Source: Fratercula arctica
Lineage: Eukaryota; Chordata; Aves; Charadriiformes; Alcidae
Length of the DNA: 64,000 nucleotides
Direction of reading: 5' to 3'
Assembly (NCBI GenBank): GCA_947846985.1
Contig: CANTUZ010000001.1
Location: 39,022,727 to 39,086,726, forward strand
The first letter of the stretch is position 1; every line of letters begins with the position of its first letter. Position numbers and translations under genes: made by a program. This document shows, piece after piece, positions 1-12,671 of this stretch. The notes beneath the pieces are model-generated. The model was given only the letters and a program-made list of their open reading frames with translations, was not told where the DNA came from and made no database searches.

Positions 1-2814
1 TTAAGCTGTAAATTATAGGTTAGGCTCTAAATCCTTTTTGGGAAAAACTGCACCACTTTAATATTAATTAAATATTCACTGGGATAGAAAAAGAAGAATT
101 TTGATCTGTACAGCCTTGATTTAAAAAGGGGGAGACACATATTTCATTTTACCTATTAATGAAAACTTAAGTATTATGAATTAAACACTCACTAGAACAG
201 CACTTGGGAGGCAGATTTCCCCCATGACAGGTAATAGCTCTGACCATTTGGTTAGAATTTCACAATGTCTTTTACTCCGTCTTTCTCTGGAACACTGTAT
301 ATTTAATTATTTCACGCAAAACATAATAATTTGAAGGAGGGAGCTGAAGATTCCCACTCCTATATGTGATAACCAGCCTGTTATTTTATTCATCTGGAAG
401 AGCAGATTGACAGAATTGAAACCCCTCCAGCAAAAAGGAAAGTGGGCTTAGGGTTCTGAATTTCTGAGTAAAACACTGGGACACCATCATCTTTTCTTGC
501 TTTGACTTTTTGACTTAGGAATGCTGAGAACTTCTATCAGTTTAGGTGCCACAATCAATCCAAAATTGTGTTGCCTGGATTGTGTGTGTGCAGCATCTTT
601 GTGTTTGTGTATCAATTTGCCTGTTTAATCCTAGGTATTGCTAGAAGTAGGCATTTAGTCCTTATTGATCTTGGAGTCACAGAAGCAAAGTAAGTGACCA
701 TCCATTTATCTTTGTAGTGCCATTACTAGATTATTAACAATACCATAGCTAAACAGTCTAAAGCTCAATTAGCTATAGCGTACAATGCAATCATTTTCGT
801 AATGGTTATGGAAACATCCATTAAGGCATGAATAACTTAACATGAGGAAGGTCAGATGCTGATGTCCTCAGAATAACCTGACAGTTAGTGAATAGTTGAA
901 GACTGAATCCACATTTTGGTATTAATTTCGATATTAGGCCACTGTATCCTTAGGGAACACTTTTAAAAAATATCTTCCTGCACTTTGGTGGATACTGGTC
1001 TGGTACAAATCCAGTCAACTCAGTAATTGCCTGCAGAACCACACCAACAGTAATACCACCCTGTGTCTTACCTTGTATTGCTGAACTACCTGTTTCCTTA
1101 TTTTCCTCCTCATTGGCTCAGCAGACAGGAAAGTAGACGTCTAACCTTATAGGCAAAGACTACTTCTTTTTCCTCTGCTGCACTCCTCAGGTGTAGCAGA
1201 ACTCTGGAGCTAACTTTACACTTGTGAATTAAATGATCTTGGGATCCTTTCCAGTGACTAAGGACAACAAATCCATGTCTGTATTATTAAATTCTCCAGT
1301 CCTACCACGCTAATTCTCAAATTGTGCCACCACTCTTTGAGAGAATACTAGCTGGCATAGACCCTAAATCTGAAACGAATCTTTCTGCCAACGTAGATGG
1401 CGTAAGATCCAGGGCCTAGAGAAGTTTTGTGGAACTGACTAATTTACCTGTAGTCATGCAGCCATATATATTCCATATTCTTGGCAAGGCACTTGTCATA
1501 TATAATGCCTTCAAAATTTGTACAAATAGTATGAAATAATTTATTAGTACTTTTCAACCCTGTCAAAAATTCATTATGATACTTAGATATCTGTATCAAG
1601 TTATCCACAAATTATAATTTCAGTAGTAATGCATTAAAAAAAAACAATAGAAAATAAACTGACTTCAATCAGAATTTAGCATTAATTTATACATTTGTCC
1701 AGAGATCACTCCAGATCCATATTGCTATAATTATTACACAACTTCAGTTAAGCCCCAACATATATTAAAAAGTCAGCTTTGCTTGCTTTGTCTTGATTAA
1801 TTGTAAAAAGTAAGGGTAAAATAATTCAATAAATCAAAGATTTTGTAGAAGATCTTGTGAAATGGTAGGAATAAAATAATTTTTAAAAATGTATTAATAT
1901 ACACATGATGATCAACAGACATCTGGGAAGGATGCTAAAATCACTATGGTATATTTAATATTAGCTTTTATGGATTACACTCTCTTCCCTGAATTTCCTC
2001 TTTAAGAAATAATATTGAGTCCATTTTACCTTTTCTTATTATCTTCAGGAGAACTTATTCTATTCTGTTAATTATAAAACTGTCCAGGGTTCTGCTTATT
2101 CAGGTATTTATAGCTTCTATCGTGGTGTTTTCCAACTTGTAGTAATTCATTCTTACAGCACCCTTTGGAGCAGGTATTAGTAACTTTTCATTCTGATGAA
2201 GCACTGAATACCTTAGATAGAATAAAATTAAATACTGGAAGTCTGAAGAGAAACAGGTTGATGACTTCTGCCTCGGGTAAACACATACAATATGTTCAAT
2301 TGTTACTTTAAAAAAAAATAAACAAAAACACAAACCAAACCACAAACCAAAAACCAAACCCTGACTTTCTTGTTGTTATGGATTAATTATGTTTTTCTTC
2401 CTGAAACTTCCTCCACCCTTTGTATCGTGATTAGCTCTTCCAGTCCTCACAAATTTACATTGTGTATGATGGACTATTATTGGAAAATACGAAAATTCCA
2501 TGAGGTAAGAAAATACTTTGAAAAATTATCATCTCACTCACAAATGTTGGGTTTGAGGGTCTTTTTTTGTTATTGCTGTAGCTATATTTGATAAGTGTAG
2601 CCAGAATATGAATCAATTACTGTTATAATTTGTCACTGTTCATACAGAGATCATGTCAACCAGTATACTTATGCAAAGGTTCCTGTGCTTGTTCTTATGG
2701 ATACGGTGGATACATTCAACAGTTAATCACCACACAATGAATGTATTATAAAACTAATGATTTTACCTTTACTATTTCATAATCCCCACTCCTCCCTTGG
2801 CTCTGATCTCCCTG
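1..2814. other. AT-rich intergenic DNA, no gene seen
   Basis: Low-GC sequence on both strands with scattered stops. I see no retroelement ends, no RNA gene and no convincing exon. The open frames near its right end come from an A/C-rich low-complexity stretch and look like chance. Confidence 0.7.
2310..2361. repeat. A/C-rich low-complexity tract
   Basis: An A-run grades into irregular ACAAACCAAA-like units. It is low-complexity sequence and produces a spurious minus-strand open frame rich in Phe, Leu and Trp. Confidence 0.65.
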
Positions 2815-3315
2815 TAGTGACAACATCTACCCAGCCCTAGACACCCCCACCACCAGAGCCTGCTGCCCTGTCTCTGGAGACCATCAGGGGTGGCTTCTGA
2901 CCATTCACCCCCAAAAACAGCAGGTTACCATGCTCCCATACCCCAAGTCTTCCACGCCATGTCCTTTTCCCAGGCAGCTGTACAACTGTACTTGGCCTGC
3001 CTCTGTGTCGCCTCAGAAAGCCTCTGACAGCCCACAGAAAACACATGTCTCTACAGCAGATCCCTTATGTGACCAGATGTCTGTAAGTTTTGAGGACACA
3101 CTGCACTGTGAGAGAATGCCTGGAAGGCAGTAACAGGTGTTACTGTCCCTGTGATGAGCCCTATTTGTGGCTCCCCTCACACTCTCCATGGCCAAGGACC
3201 CCACTGCAACCCCCTGGGATCATCATCTCCTACCCCAGTGATGCCTCAGCAGGGTCATTCTCCACTTCTCCACAGCCCTGCCCAGCACGGCCATGGGCAG
3301 GTACCTTTCTAGTCT
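2815..3315. repeat. GC-rich segment, probable diverged dispersed repeat (copy A)
   Basis: This block is much richer in G and C than the surrounding DNA, with sharp edges. Its right part (about 3120-3310) resembles 4697-4830. Both contain a GGCAGTAACAG core, then a CCAGTGAYGCC-like box, then a pyrimidine-rich CTCCA.CTCC stretch and a GCCCTGCC-like stretch, in the same order and orientation. That points to two old copies of one repeat. I cannot name the family; an LTR fragment is possible. Short overlapping open frames on both strands have no recognisable domain and are probably not genes. Confidence 0.4.
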
Positions 3316-4690
3316 AGTTCTTTTTCTAAAAATTATGTTGGTAGTTTATAGTGTGGAGCAAAAGGAGAACACACACAGTCTTTAGTGAAGATAAAAGAAC
3401 CTACACTCTAGTTGAAAGATTATGGGATTAAAAAGGAGGCACTAATAGCCTTTTCCTAATTATTTAAGAGAAATAACTTCTTTCATTATATTTCTGTCAA
3501 AACACCAGTCTGATAGATGTACTATGAGAACGACCCACAATTCACAGTGAGGAAAGCAAGTAAATATGTGATTTCTGTTCCCCACATAAGTAAATTGAGT
3601 AAGATGTCCAGCTACTCACCTCCGTCAAATTAAAGATGATTCCATCCATGTACAGAAACAGAGTTTTTAAATATTTGAGTGATTCAAAAGAAAGCAATTC
3701 TTCTTAAGATGGCTACAGAAAGTATGTATTTCCAGTTAGTAGAGGATACAAGTCTTTAAATCTCATGTTTTGTACTTAAATTTCTATCTTTTGTTTAAAT
3801 TTCATTTTAGGTGTCTGAGTCCTGTTGTGAACTTTACTCAAGCGCTAAACTTAGGGTTTACTGATACTTAGGGTTTAGTACAAACCTTTCTGACACCAGC
3901 TAGTATATCCTAACATACTGTAGATGGAATACTGAAGAAGATCTACATAGTAAAAACAGGATTAGGTGTACAAAATTGACACTAGTCACTTAAAAGAACT
4001 AAGTCTTGATCACTCTTCATACAAATTTATTTTAATTTGTGGAAAACACAAGTATTCTAAATGATTTTACAGCAACTTTTACTTATTCAGATAATCTCAA
4101 AAAGTTTATTTTACAACAATAGTACATTTTAGTATATTTCTGAAGATACCTTCTTTTTCTACTGATGTGTTTTCCTCCCTTTCTGAAATGTCCTTTGAAG
4201 TTGCATGGTGGTCCCTTATTTACAAGTTAATGGTGTCTCAGCTTTTTTTTTTTTTCTTGCTACTATGATAAGCCTTTATTCTGATTCACTGCTTTCATGT
4301 TAATATTGCATCAGCAGTTTCTGTGACTGCAAGAACACTGCTTTACATGTTATCAAATGGTTTTGTGATGCTACTGCAGATGGTCTTTACAAAAGTTTAT
4401 CAGCTTAATATTCATCCTATTTTCCGTTCACTGTGGCTTTGTTAATTTACTACAAAGTGCTGGATTTTTACAGGCTGTTTAAAGGAACATAACCATAATA
4501 GTTACATCTTTCTCTTCTTCATAGTTTATCAAATATCCTCTTGCTGATTTAATAACTTCTTGAATTTAGCCAATGGTGACTTCATAATATGAATATATCC
4601 CTACTGCTCAGTGCTAACTTCCCGTTCCCATTTTCTTTGTGCACATCTGTGAAACACACAGTACAAAACAGAAACTAGGTTTGAACCTTC
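3316..4690. other. AT-rich intergenic DNA, no gene seen
   Basis: Unremarkable AT-rich sequence with a poly-T run near 4237-4255. No element ends or supported open frames. Confidence 0.7.
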
Positions 4691-5005
4691 AGCATCAAGG
4701 AATTGAGGGCAGTAACAGACCTCAATGGCCCTGACCCATGGGACCCAGTGACGCCACAGTAGGGCTGGTCTCCAGCTCCTCACATCCCTCCCTGCCTGGA
4801 CACGGCCCTACTGCCTTGCACCTACCTGCGGGCCCACATCCTGGCCAAGCCTAAGCCTGTCCCCTTCCCCATGGAGGTGCTCGATGCCTGGGTCTGGGGC
4901 TGTCCCAGTGGTCCCAGGCTGCCCTGCTCCTGGCTGGGGTGGTGGGATGGGCCCTGGCCTCTGTTCTTTAAGGATCTGCCACTTTCCATGGCACCCTGAC
5001 ACTAA
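4691..5005. repeat. GC-rich segment, probable diverged dispersed repeat (copy B)
   Basis: A second GC-rich block, about 1.6 kb from copy A. It contains the same ordered landmarks (GGCAGTAACAG, CCAGTGACGCC, CTCCAGCTCCT, CCTCCCTGCC) and then a G/C-rich tail to about 5000 that I could not match to copy A. No domain is visible in its open frames. Interpreted as a diverged member of the same unclassified repeat. Confidence 0.4.
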
Positions 5006-8000
5006 GTTCCCTTCTGTTCAAATCTTAAAACCCTAAATTTGTGATTGCTGTCTTAGGCCTGGAAACCCACCGGCCCTTCAGCAGTCAGCGTGTAGAAGTA
5101 GCTGTGTGTTGGATCTACAGACAGTGTAAATGCATTTGCATGGACTAGCTTGAGAATTACTGTTCCAAATACAGTCTCTTGAATATTTGAATTCTTGATC
5201 TCCATCTACCCGTGGCGGGGGGGGGGGGAATTCTTGATATTTCCAGAAATAAGCTTTCATTTCATAAGTTTTTAAGGGTGTGCTTCCTTAGAGAAGAAGA
5301 AAAAGAAGAAAAAAAAAAACCACAAAATGCTGCTAACACAAAGTTAAAATCACTTATTGCTAGCAAGTAGCTGAAGCTGAGCCTCACTGTGATTATGCAA
5401 AACACAGGGAGAATTAGCACCTTATTGATTAGTTGAAAAAAAGAAAGCTGGCAAAACTAAATGCAAAATTGCTTGCAATCATTTAAAAAGTAATTCAAAG
5501 TAATCCTCAAATTTCCATTCCTTCCCTTTGGGGACTTTCACAGTTTTCTAGTTACCCATCCACTGATGTCGACTATACATTTTCTGCCTTACTTAGTGAG
5601 GAGTCTGTCAAAGTTCCTAAAGCACCAGGTGTGCAAATGTGTCATCATTTCTCCCTTAACTTTATACTTCTATATGCTGAACTAGTAATCCTAGTCTCCC
5701 CTTTTGATCAATAGAATAAAAAAATACTTTTGCGGAGCAAGCAATGTACCGTATTTCGGGCAGCTACTTTAAGATGAAATAAATCCTTTCCTAAATGTAT
5801 CCATATCTATCCCTTGACAGTAATGGTTAACTGATTATAGTGATAGCTTGCAGTGCCTAACTCAGATGTACGTGTGCATTCCAAGTATCTAGCATTAAGA
5901 AGTGTATCCCATCTAAATTCCTAGAGAGTTTGCTGAGCCAGAGCTAGACCTATGAAATGAAAAAAACCAACATCTATCATGGTTATTCATTCAATTTGCA
6001 AATGAAGTCACCTCATACTTTGTTAGTATCCATGGAGCAGTTCAACTGCTTTTGAGCCAGTGACTTAGCCTGGAGTTTGATGTGCATTTCTTTAGCAATA
6101 ATGCTAGTTTAAGCAGTCCTTCTGCCTCTGTGGACTACTGTTTGTAGCTGCTAGGGCAGTAGAATGAATTGTCTGTGAAACAAATGGGAAAAAAAAAGGG
6201 CAAAAAATAATGCCTAATTAGGTGCTCAAAGCAACTCAGAGACCTAATGATGCTCAGATATAACTCTGAAGTACTATGATATGGTAGAGATTTGGTCTTT
6301 GCAACTTCCATATGAGATTGGATATGAATTTCAGGAATGCAGCCAGGCATCTCTATGAACATAAAAGTGAAGTTTAAAACTACTCCCAGTTCTTCTGGTA
6401 GTCCCAGGATTATTTATTTAACTTTTCCTCACTATAAAATTATTTATTTAAGCTTATGGTCTACACCTTAGAAGTGCTGAGTGTTGTATCCCCAGTATTT
6501 TTGTATGCTTGCGCTTTGGTAAGTATGATAAAAATACTCAGACTTATAGATGGAAACAATGCAGATGTCTATACCTCAACAAATCTTTTATAATCATGAC
6601 TATTTTTCACTAATGCATGAAATTTTGGAACTTTGTCTTTGGAAATATTAACTATGGGGCTTTCCAGATTATATGCAGATCAAGATGTAGAAGACTGTTA
6701 AACATTATCCCCAAATCCATACTCTTTATCTAACTACTTAAGTCTATAAATCAAAGTGCAAAATCACACTTGGCTGCATGGAGGAAGTTGGGAGAATGTG
6801 TGTTTCTTCTTCCCTGTTTTTTTGTCCTCAAAAAAAAAAAAAAAAAAAAGAAAGCCATAGGACATATGTGGAAAGTCTATACTGAGGATATCTATAGTAA
6901 TGATATTATGATATACAATCTATACACCTCCATTTTCTTTAGAAATAGTATGTATTGCCAAATTTCCTGCAAGCAACTTCCAGATTCTCTGAAAGAAGCT
7001 TATGACTGAGCAGCAGTATAGATTGAATTTATTTATAGCAACAAAGTGCAATTTTTCACCAAGCTCTCTTCTTTAGTGTTTTCTTTGTATCTACCTTGCT
7101 GTAGCATGCTTCCTTTCTTTCTTAGTAGCTCTGCTAATTCTGATTCTCCTATTTTCTTTTCTCTTGGAAAGGACTATTAAGGGTATAGTTCATCTGAAAA
7201 GAGATGTGTGGGTCACTGGAAGTGCAGATAAGAGCTGGGTTGTATACCTGAAAGTACAGCAATTTCTTTTCTTTTTTTTTCTTTCTTTTTTTTTGTTTTT
7301 AATTTTATCTGAAGCTTATAGCACTCTGGCACAAACTAAATGAACAAAAACAAGCTTTTACAGAACACGTTCACGTCACATAACTTTCATCACAGTTTCA
7401 TTTCACTGTAAGCAATTATTAAAATTAAGCCATACATCAGAATCTTATGTGATTGCGTTCAAGTGCATTTTCAACTATATTAAAAGGATAATGCTCTGGA
7501 TATATTTGAATGGGTCTAGATGTTTTTCCTCATTAAAATACATTTTAAAATAAATTCATTGTTATCTTAAGACATCTAAGAGTGAGTATAAATTGTACAA
7601 CAATATTATTTTTATTTCATAGACTTTAGTCTATGCCATTTAAGTATAACCAAACGAATTAATATTATAGTTTATTTTTTCCTTCTCTTACTTTCTCTTT
7701 ATGCATCTTATAATTGTCTTGCAATTGTTTCTCATAAAAACAAAATAAAACTGCACACAAATTAACTTCACTAACATTAGAAATGAACTTTAATTATGTC
7801 AGAATCCCTAAGGACTGTGTTTTTATAGCATGTTAAAACACCAAATTAAACTCTGTACTAGCTCACAGATCTCTTATGAGTGCACGATCTTTATTGTCTG
7901 ACAATTAAAAGAAATGCGGACAAGTATTAACTTTAAATACTTTGGTTATCAAAAACAGTACTATGCATGATGTTAAGTGCATGCTATTAATGTTGCATAT

Positions 8001-9889
8001 AGTTGCTTTAGTTGAACAGTAAAAGTCACGCTCCAAAAAGGCCAAGGAGTCTAGCATTTCAGCAAGACAGAAAATTCCAACCGTATTGCAATTCTATATA
8101 AGATACTAAAAATGGAGGCATGATTTGACCTATCTAATATAATGTACTTTGTTTTGTAATTGCAATAGCTATCCTATTTGAAGCAAACCATTCTTCATTT
8201 CACCAGTCTTTGCCAGAATCATGTATGCACAATGTAACCCTAGAAATTCTATAGATGGATGAAAATCACAGTAGCCTGCAGGATTATAAAGGTCAAAATG
8301 AAATAGATTTTGGTGGCCTTATTTCAGCTTTTGTCAATGGTCTCATGTGGCACAAGAAAATAATGAGCAAAAATATTTTGCTAGTATGAGCAGTTTAGTT
8401 GTTGATACAAATTAATGGGCTTTTGAAAAGAAGTCACTTCTTGGTCAAGGTGAAATAGCGTTCTATGTAATCTGTCCTTGCTATTAAGTTTGGAAGTGGA
8501 AAACATGAACAAGAACATAGAGGTAGACACTAAAAGTACAGCTGTCAATACTATCAGTGACTTTACTACCATCCAGTCTCTGAAAATAAAAGTTTTTGCA
8601 TCCCTGCAGGAGACAGTTGCTCATGATTTAAGCTTTCATGTTTATCACAAGTCAAGGGTCTGAAGTACATTTTCTTACACCTTTTCTCAATTTGTAGAGG
8701 AGTCAAACCAGTGTCATGCTACAATGCAATGAGACAGGTTATGAACCGTGGGGGCCTTCAGCCTGCTGGGATTTTAGAAACACCTACTAATTTCTTATCA
8801 TATTTTTTGCTTCAGTTCCTTCTCTCATTATCCTTAATCTCAAAATAAGAGAGAGAGATGGGGTGAGGGCTAGAGAATGGGAAAAGTAAGAACTGTAAAA
8901 TTTGCCTGCTTAATTATATACCCTTACTGAATCAAGGTGTTGGTCAAGAAGAGTCATGCTGTTGAGCTAATGCTCTAGTTATAGTTTTTTTCTCTCTCTC
9001 TCATTGTTTACTCCCTGACAGCTTGCTGTGGCACTGGGCTTTGCAAATATGTGAAGTAGGAGATGAATGACTCTTTGAGAGGTGCTTTTACTACAATTTA
9101 TGCTGCAATTAACTCAAAATCACATGAAATCCTTATTTCTTCTGACATTTCTCTCTCCACAACCTGAGCATAATGATTTCTAAAAATATCAAAATTTATT
9201 TTAATTAGATGAAGGAAAATGATTCTGTCTCACCATCACAAACAAAACAACCAAAAAACTCCAATTCTCCCCACCCCACGCCCCCCACCCCACCACTGCT
9301 TCTCACTTTAATCCAGTTTATCCTTTAAATAGAATGGTAGAATGGTACTCAGTTGTATGCTGGTTGGACCCGAATGGATTTTATTTTCTGTCTTTTGCTG
9401 TAAAAGAAAACAAACTACAACTGTGAAGGCTGTTCACAGTGAGAGCCAGAGACCTTGACAGCTATGATCTGCACCCAAACAGTACCCAAGAATTTTTCTG
9501 CTATCTTTCTGACAACACTTCTTCTCCCTTTCCTCCTTTCAATCTTTTCCACTACTGTAGACCTGCAAAATACCTCTCCAGATAATATCAGGAGCCGATA
9601 GGTTTTGACCAAGATCATCTCCTTTTGGCACATGTCTTTGCTTTTTCACCTGTCGGTAGAAGAAGGAAGAAGAGTGTAACAGGATGTGGAAGGAGAGTGT
9701 CTGCTCCTTTAAGAGTATCTGGTATTTTTCCCAATTTCAGTGGGAAAGAAAAAGAAAAAAAAAAAAAAAAAAGAGAACAAGAAAAGGAGGAAGCCATAAA
9801 CAAGAACATACAGGGACACAAACCTGACCGACAAATGATAGGGGCAGCTGTGATGAGAACCAAGCCCGTTCAGTCACAGTAATTGTAGG
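5006..9889. other. AT-rich intergenic DNA, no gene seen
   Basis: Long AT-rich stretch. Low-complexity features are a G-run at about 5217-5228, a poly-A run near 6830-6849, a T/C-rich tract at about 7262-7302, a C-rich tract at about 9266-9297 and an A-run near 9754-9772. Open frames such as 8381-8572 (minus) and 9625-9882 (plus) have no recognisable domain and the usual length for chance frames. Confidence 0.65.
5189..5238 (+). repeat. 11 bp direct repeat flanking a G-run
   Basis: GAATTCTTGAT occurs at 5189-5199 and again at 5228-5238. The 28 bases between end in an uninterrupted run of G. This is a short duplication around an inserted or expanded G-tract. Confidence 0.75.
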
Positions 9890-10330
9890 AGTGTGAAAAT
9901 ATTTATTCCAGTGACGTTATCTGTTTGGGAACCTTGTCAATTGGGAAACTAAGGGAAAAGGGGGAAACCAGAAAAAATATACAAACATAGACCTGACAAA
10001 ACTTACATGGAAACAAAGTTTGCCGCTCACACTCATTGATGGGCTATCCAGAAACTATAGGTGTCACCTCCAGGAAGCTCAACCTGGTCTTTGCAACTGA
10101 TAATACTGTAAACCAGTGGGACTCTGGACTGTGAGGGCTGCAGGAATTGATAGAGCCGTACAGACCCATGGGGGACATTCAGGAGATGGGAGAGCAGAGA
10201 GGAGAGAAAGGGGGTTAGATAGAATATGGTATAAAAGGGGCCTGTGGCATGTTTTTAGCTTTTGGAGTATATCTATGATGCCATAAAAATACTGCTCGCT
10301 CTTTATTTTCTCTTGTAAACAACACTATCA
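9890..10330 (+). mobile_element. Possible LTR with TATA box (unclassified)
   Basis: A moderately GC-richer stretch ends in a promoter-like arrangement: a purine-rich region, then TATAAAAG at 10230-10237 followed by GGGCC, then an AATAAA-like ATAAAAAT about 50 bases on, and a T-rich segment. That order resembles an LTR U3-R-U5 layout on the plus strand. No second copy, primer-binding site or clean target duplication was found, so the ends are guesses. A host promoter is the alternative, but no coding sequence follows. Confidence 0.35.
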
Positions 10331-12062
10331 GAAAGACCATCTCTAATTAGATTCATATTGGTCCAAATGATACCAAATGAATAGGAATGATAATTTTTTT
10401 TTCAGAATACTTAGACTATACTATACTAACAAACAAATATACACTACACTGTACTAGTACTCTAAAAGGGAAAAGACATAGACACTTAAGCACTGACATG
10501 ATTGTCTATACTATTAAACTGCTGCACACACTGTTTTGTGACAAAAAAAATTCTTTCCCAGGCAACACACAGGTGAAACTGTTAGTTTGGATGTACTTGT
10601 ACTTATGCTCAGATGTTAGTGTGCATGGGCTGATGCTGTGATAGGCTTCAGCAAACTTAACCAGTCATTTGAGTATGGTTTACTATTTATGTGCTGGGTC
10701 ATCATTGTATTTTACAGAAATAAATCTGAAATTGCAACTTTGTTTTAACAAAAGCACATATGAAGTTGCATGAAATATAGTCTAAAGGAATTAGCTCAAC
10801 GTAGTACTTTAAAAATTTCAACATATATATGATCAGTCTTGAGGTGGAGATAGCATAGCTAAAGCAAAAGTGATAAAGATAGCAGTGTGGCACATACTGT
10901 ATCCCAGAAATTAGGCAAGTTTCTATCTGAACGACTTTGACACAACTAAACTATTAGTAATGATCAAGTTTCTTGAATCACAAAGTATTTTTCTTAATAC
11001 CAAAAAAATAATCAGTTAAAAAAGGAGTACTTACATTCACAACCTTAATGACAAAACCAACCTTTCTTAAACGGAGGTGAATTGTGGGGTTGAGATCTGT
11101 ATAACTGATGGACATTTAATTCCATGAATACACCACATTTCTCTGTTTGTTGCCAGTGAATGCAAATCAGCATTTCTAGAACTTTGTTTTAGTTTGGATC
11201 GGAGGAAACACATTAACCACCAGATAATGAAAATGTCACCTCAAATTCTTCACATGTGTTCAAGTTCATTTCTCTCCAATGCCAGTGAATTGTAGTGACA
11301 TGTAGTTCATCAGATTCATTATCAGTTTATTTCTGAGATCAAAATTAGGATTATTCAAGTGCAGTGTCTGAAAATGTTTGATTTGAAATTCTAATTGTTG
11401 TCTAATCTTAAGAATCATACAGAATCTATAAAAAGGCTGTAGTAGTAATATGTCAGTGATTATAATGTATAATTCTGTTGGGAAGGATTATTCCTCAGGC
11501 AATGCAACGATCCACAAATTTCTATTAACTGATGAAATATTCCCCAAGGGAAGCTCCAGAGGTATGAAAAATAGTATCTCTGAGTTAGCAGAATCAAGGG
11601 CATGCATCTTTCTCACGATCTTTACTACAGAGTCATGTCATTGTACTTATTATGGAAGACAAGAGAACGTTAAGCAAAATAACTGGTATCTAACTAATGT
11701 CTTAAAATGGTTATTCTTCTACAGCGATAACCTGTTGCAGGTTATAAAAGAGCAATACTAGATTTAGAGCTTGAGTTTTAGAAATAACATAGTACTTTTA
11801 TTATGCTTTTAGACTATGAATTTTAAAAATTGTTGCTTCTGATTTTCAAATTAATTTATATTTTCTTTTTTGCTTATTTGATTATTAACTGACTGCACTG
11901 CTGCAAAAGAAAATCAAGAACATGATAGCTGAACAAAACATTAAACTAACTCAAAAAAGGAAAATATAAATTGCATGTAAATTGTAATATAAATCCAGAT
12001 CTGTTAATCCAGTACTACACATTAGATGTTTCTGATAAAGGGGGATGTCTAATACAAGGGAT
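10331..12062. other. AT-rich intergenic DNA, no gene seen
   Basis: No element ends or RNA gene seen. The 103-codon plus-strand frame at 11450-11761 has no recognisable domain and AT-driven composition. I treat it as chance. Confidence 0.65.
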
Positions 12063-12664
12063 TGCTTGTATCAGAAATAGTGTGGCCAGCAGGACTAGGC
12101 AAGTGATTAGACCTCTGTAGTCAGCCCTGGTTAGGCCACACCTTGAATACCGTGTTCAGTTTTGTGCCCCTCACTACAAAAAAGACATTGACATTCTGAA
12201 ACATGTCCAGAGAAGAGTAACAAAGCTGGTGAAGGGTCTAGAGAACAAGCCTTAGGAGGAGTGGCTGAGGGACTGGGGTTGTTTAGCCTGGAGAAAAGGG
12301 GGCTGAGGGGAGACCTTATCACCCTGTGCAACTACCTGAAAGGAGGTTGTAGCAAGGCGGGTATTGGTCTCTTTTCCCAGGAAATAAGTGATAGGACAAG
12401 AGGAAATGGCCTCAAGTTGTGCCAGGTGAGGTTTAGATTGGATATCAGGAAAATTTTTTCACCAAAAGGGTTATAAAGCGTTGGAACAGACTGCCCAGGG
12501 AAATGGTTGAGTCACCATCCCTGGACATATTTAAAAGATATATAGATGTGGAACTTCGGGACATGGCTTAGTGGTGGACTTGGCAGTGTTAGGTTAATGG
12601 TTGGACTGAAAGATCTTAAGGGTCTTTTCCAACCAAAATTATTCTACAATTCTATTCTATGATT
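12063..12664 (+). mobile_element. CR1 LINE, 5'-truncated 3' end
   Basis: CR1 is a non-LTR retrotransposon; copies are usually 5'-truncated and end in short octamer repeats rather than poly-A. This copy starts inside ORF2, at the segment matching 63,100 in the copy near the window's right end. It keeps the C-terminal ORF2 landmarks: LGLFSLEKR at about 12,273, then [15 protein letters not shown] and RFRLDIRK. It runs through the 3' UTR to an ATTCTATTCTATG terminus near 12,662. Frameshifts and stops make it non-coding. Directly next to it begins the LTR at 12,672. Confidence 0.92.
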
Positions 12665-12671
12665 TAGGTGG

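Noticed and set aside
2443..2502. Short open segment between an AG acceptor-like and a GTAAGA donor-like site
   Set aside because: About 60 bases with a weak acceptor. It shows how easily such pairs arise by chance, and it has less context than the two candidates kept as findings.
3849..3880. Two TTAGGG words suggesting interstitial telomere repeat
   Set aside because: Only two isolated hexamers with unrelated sequence between.
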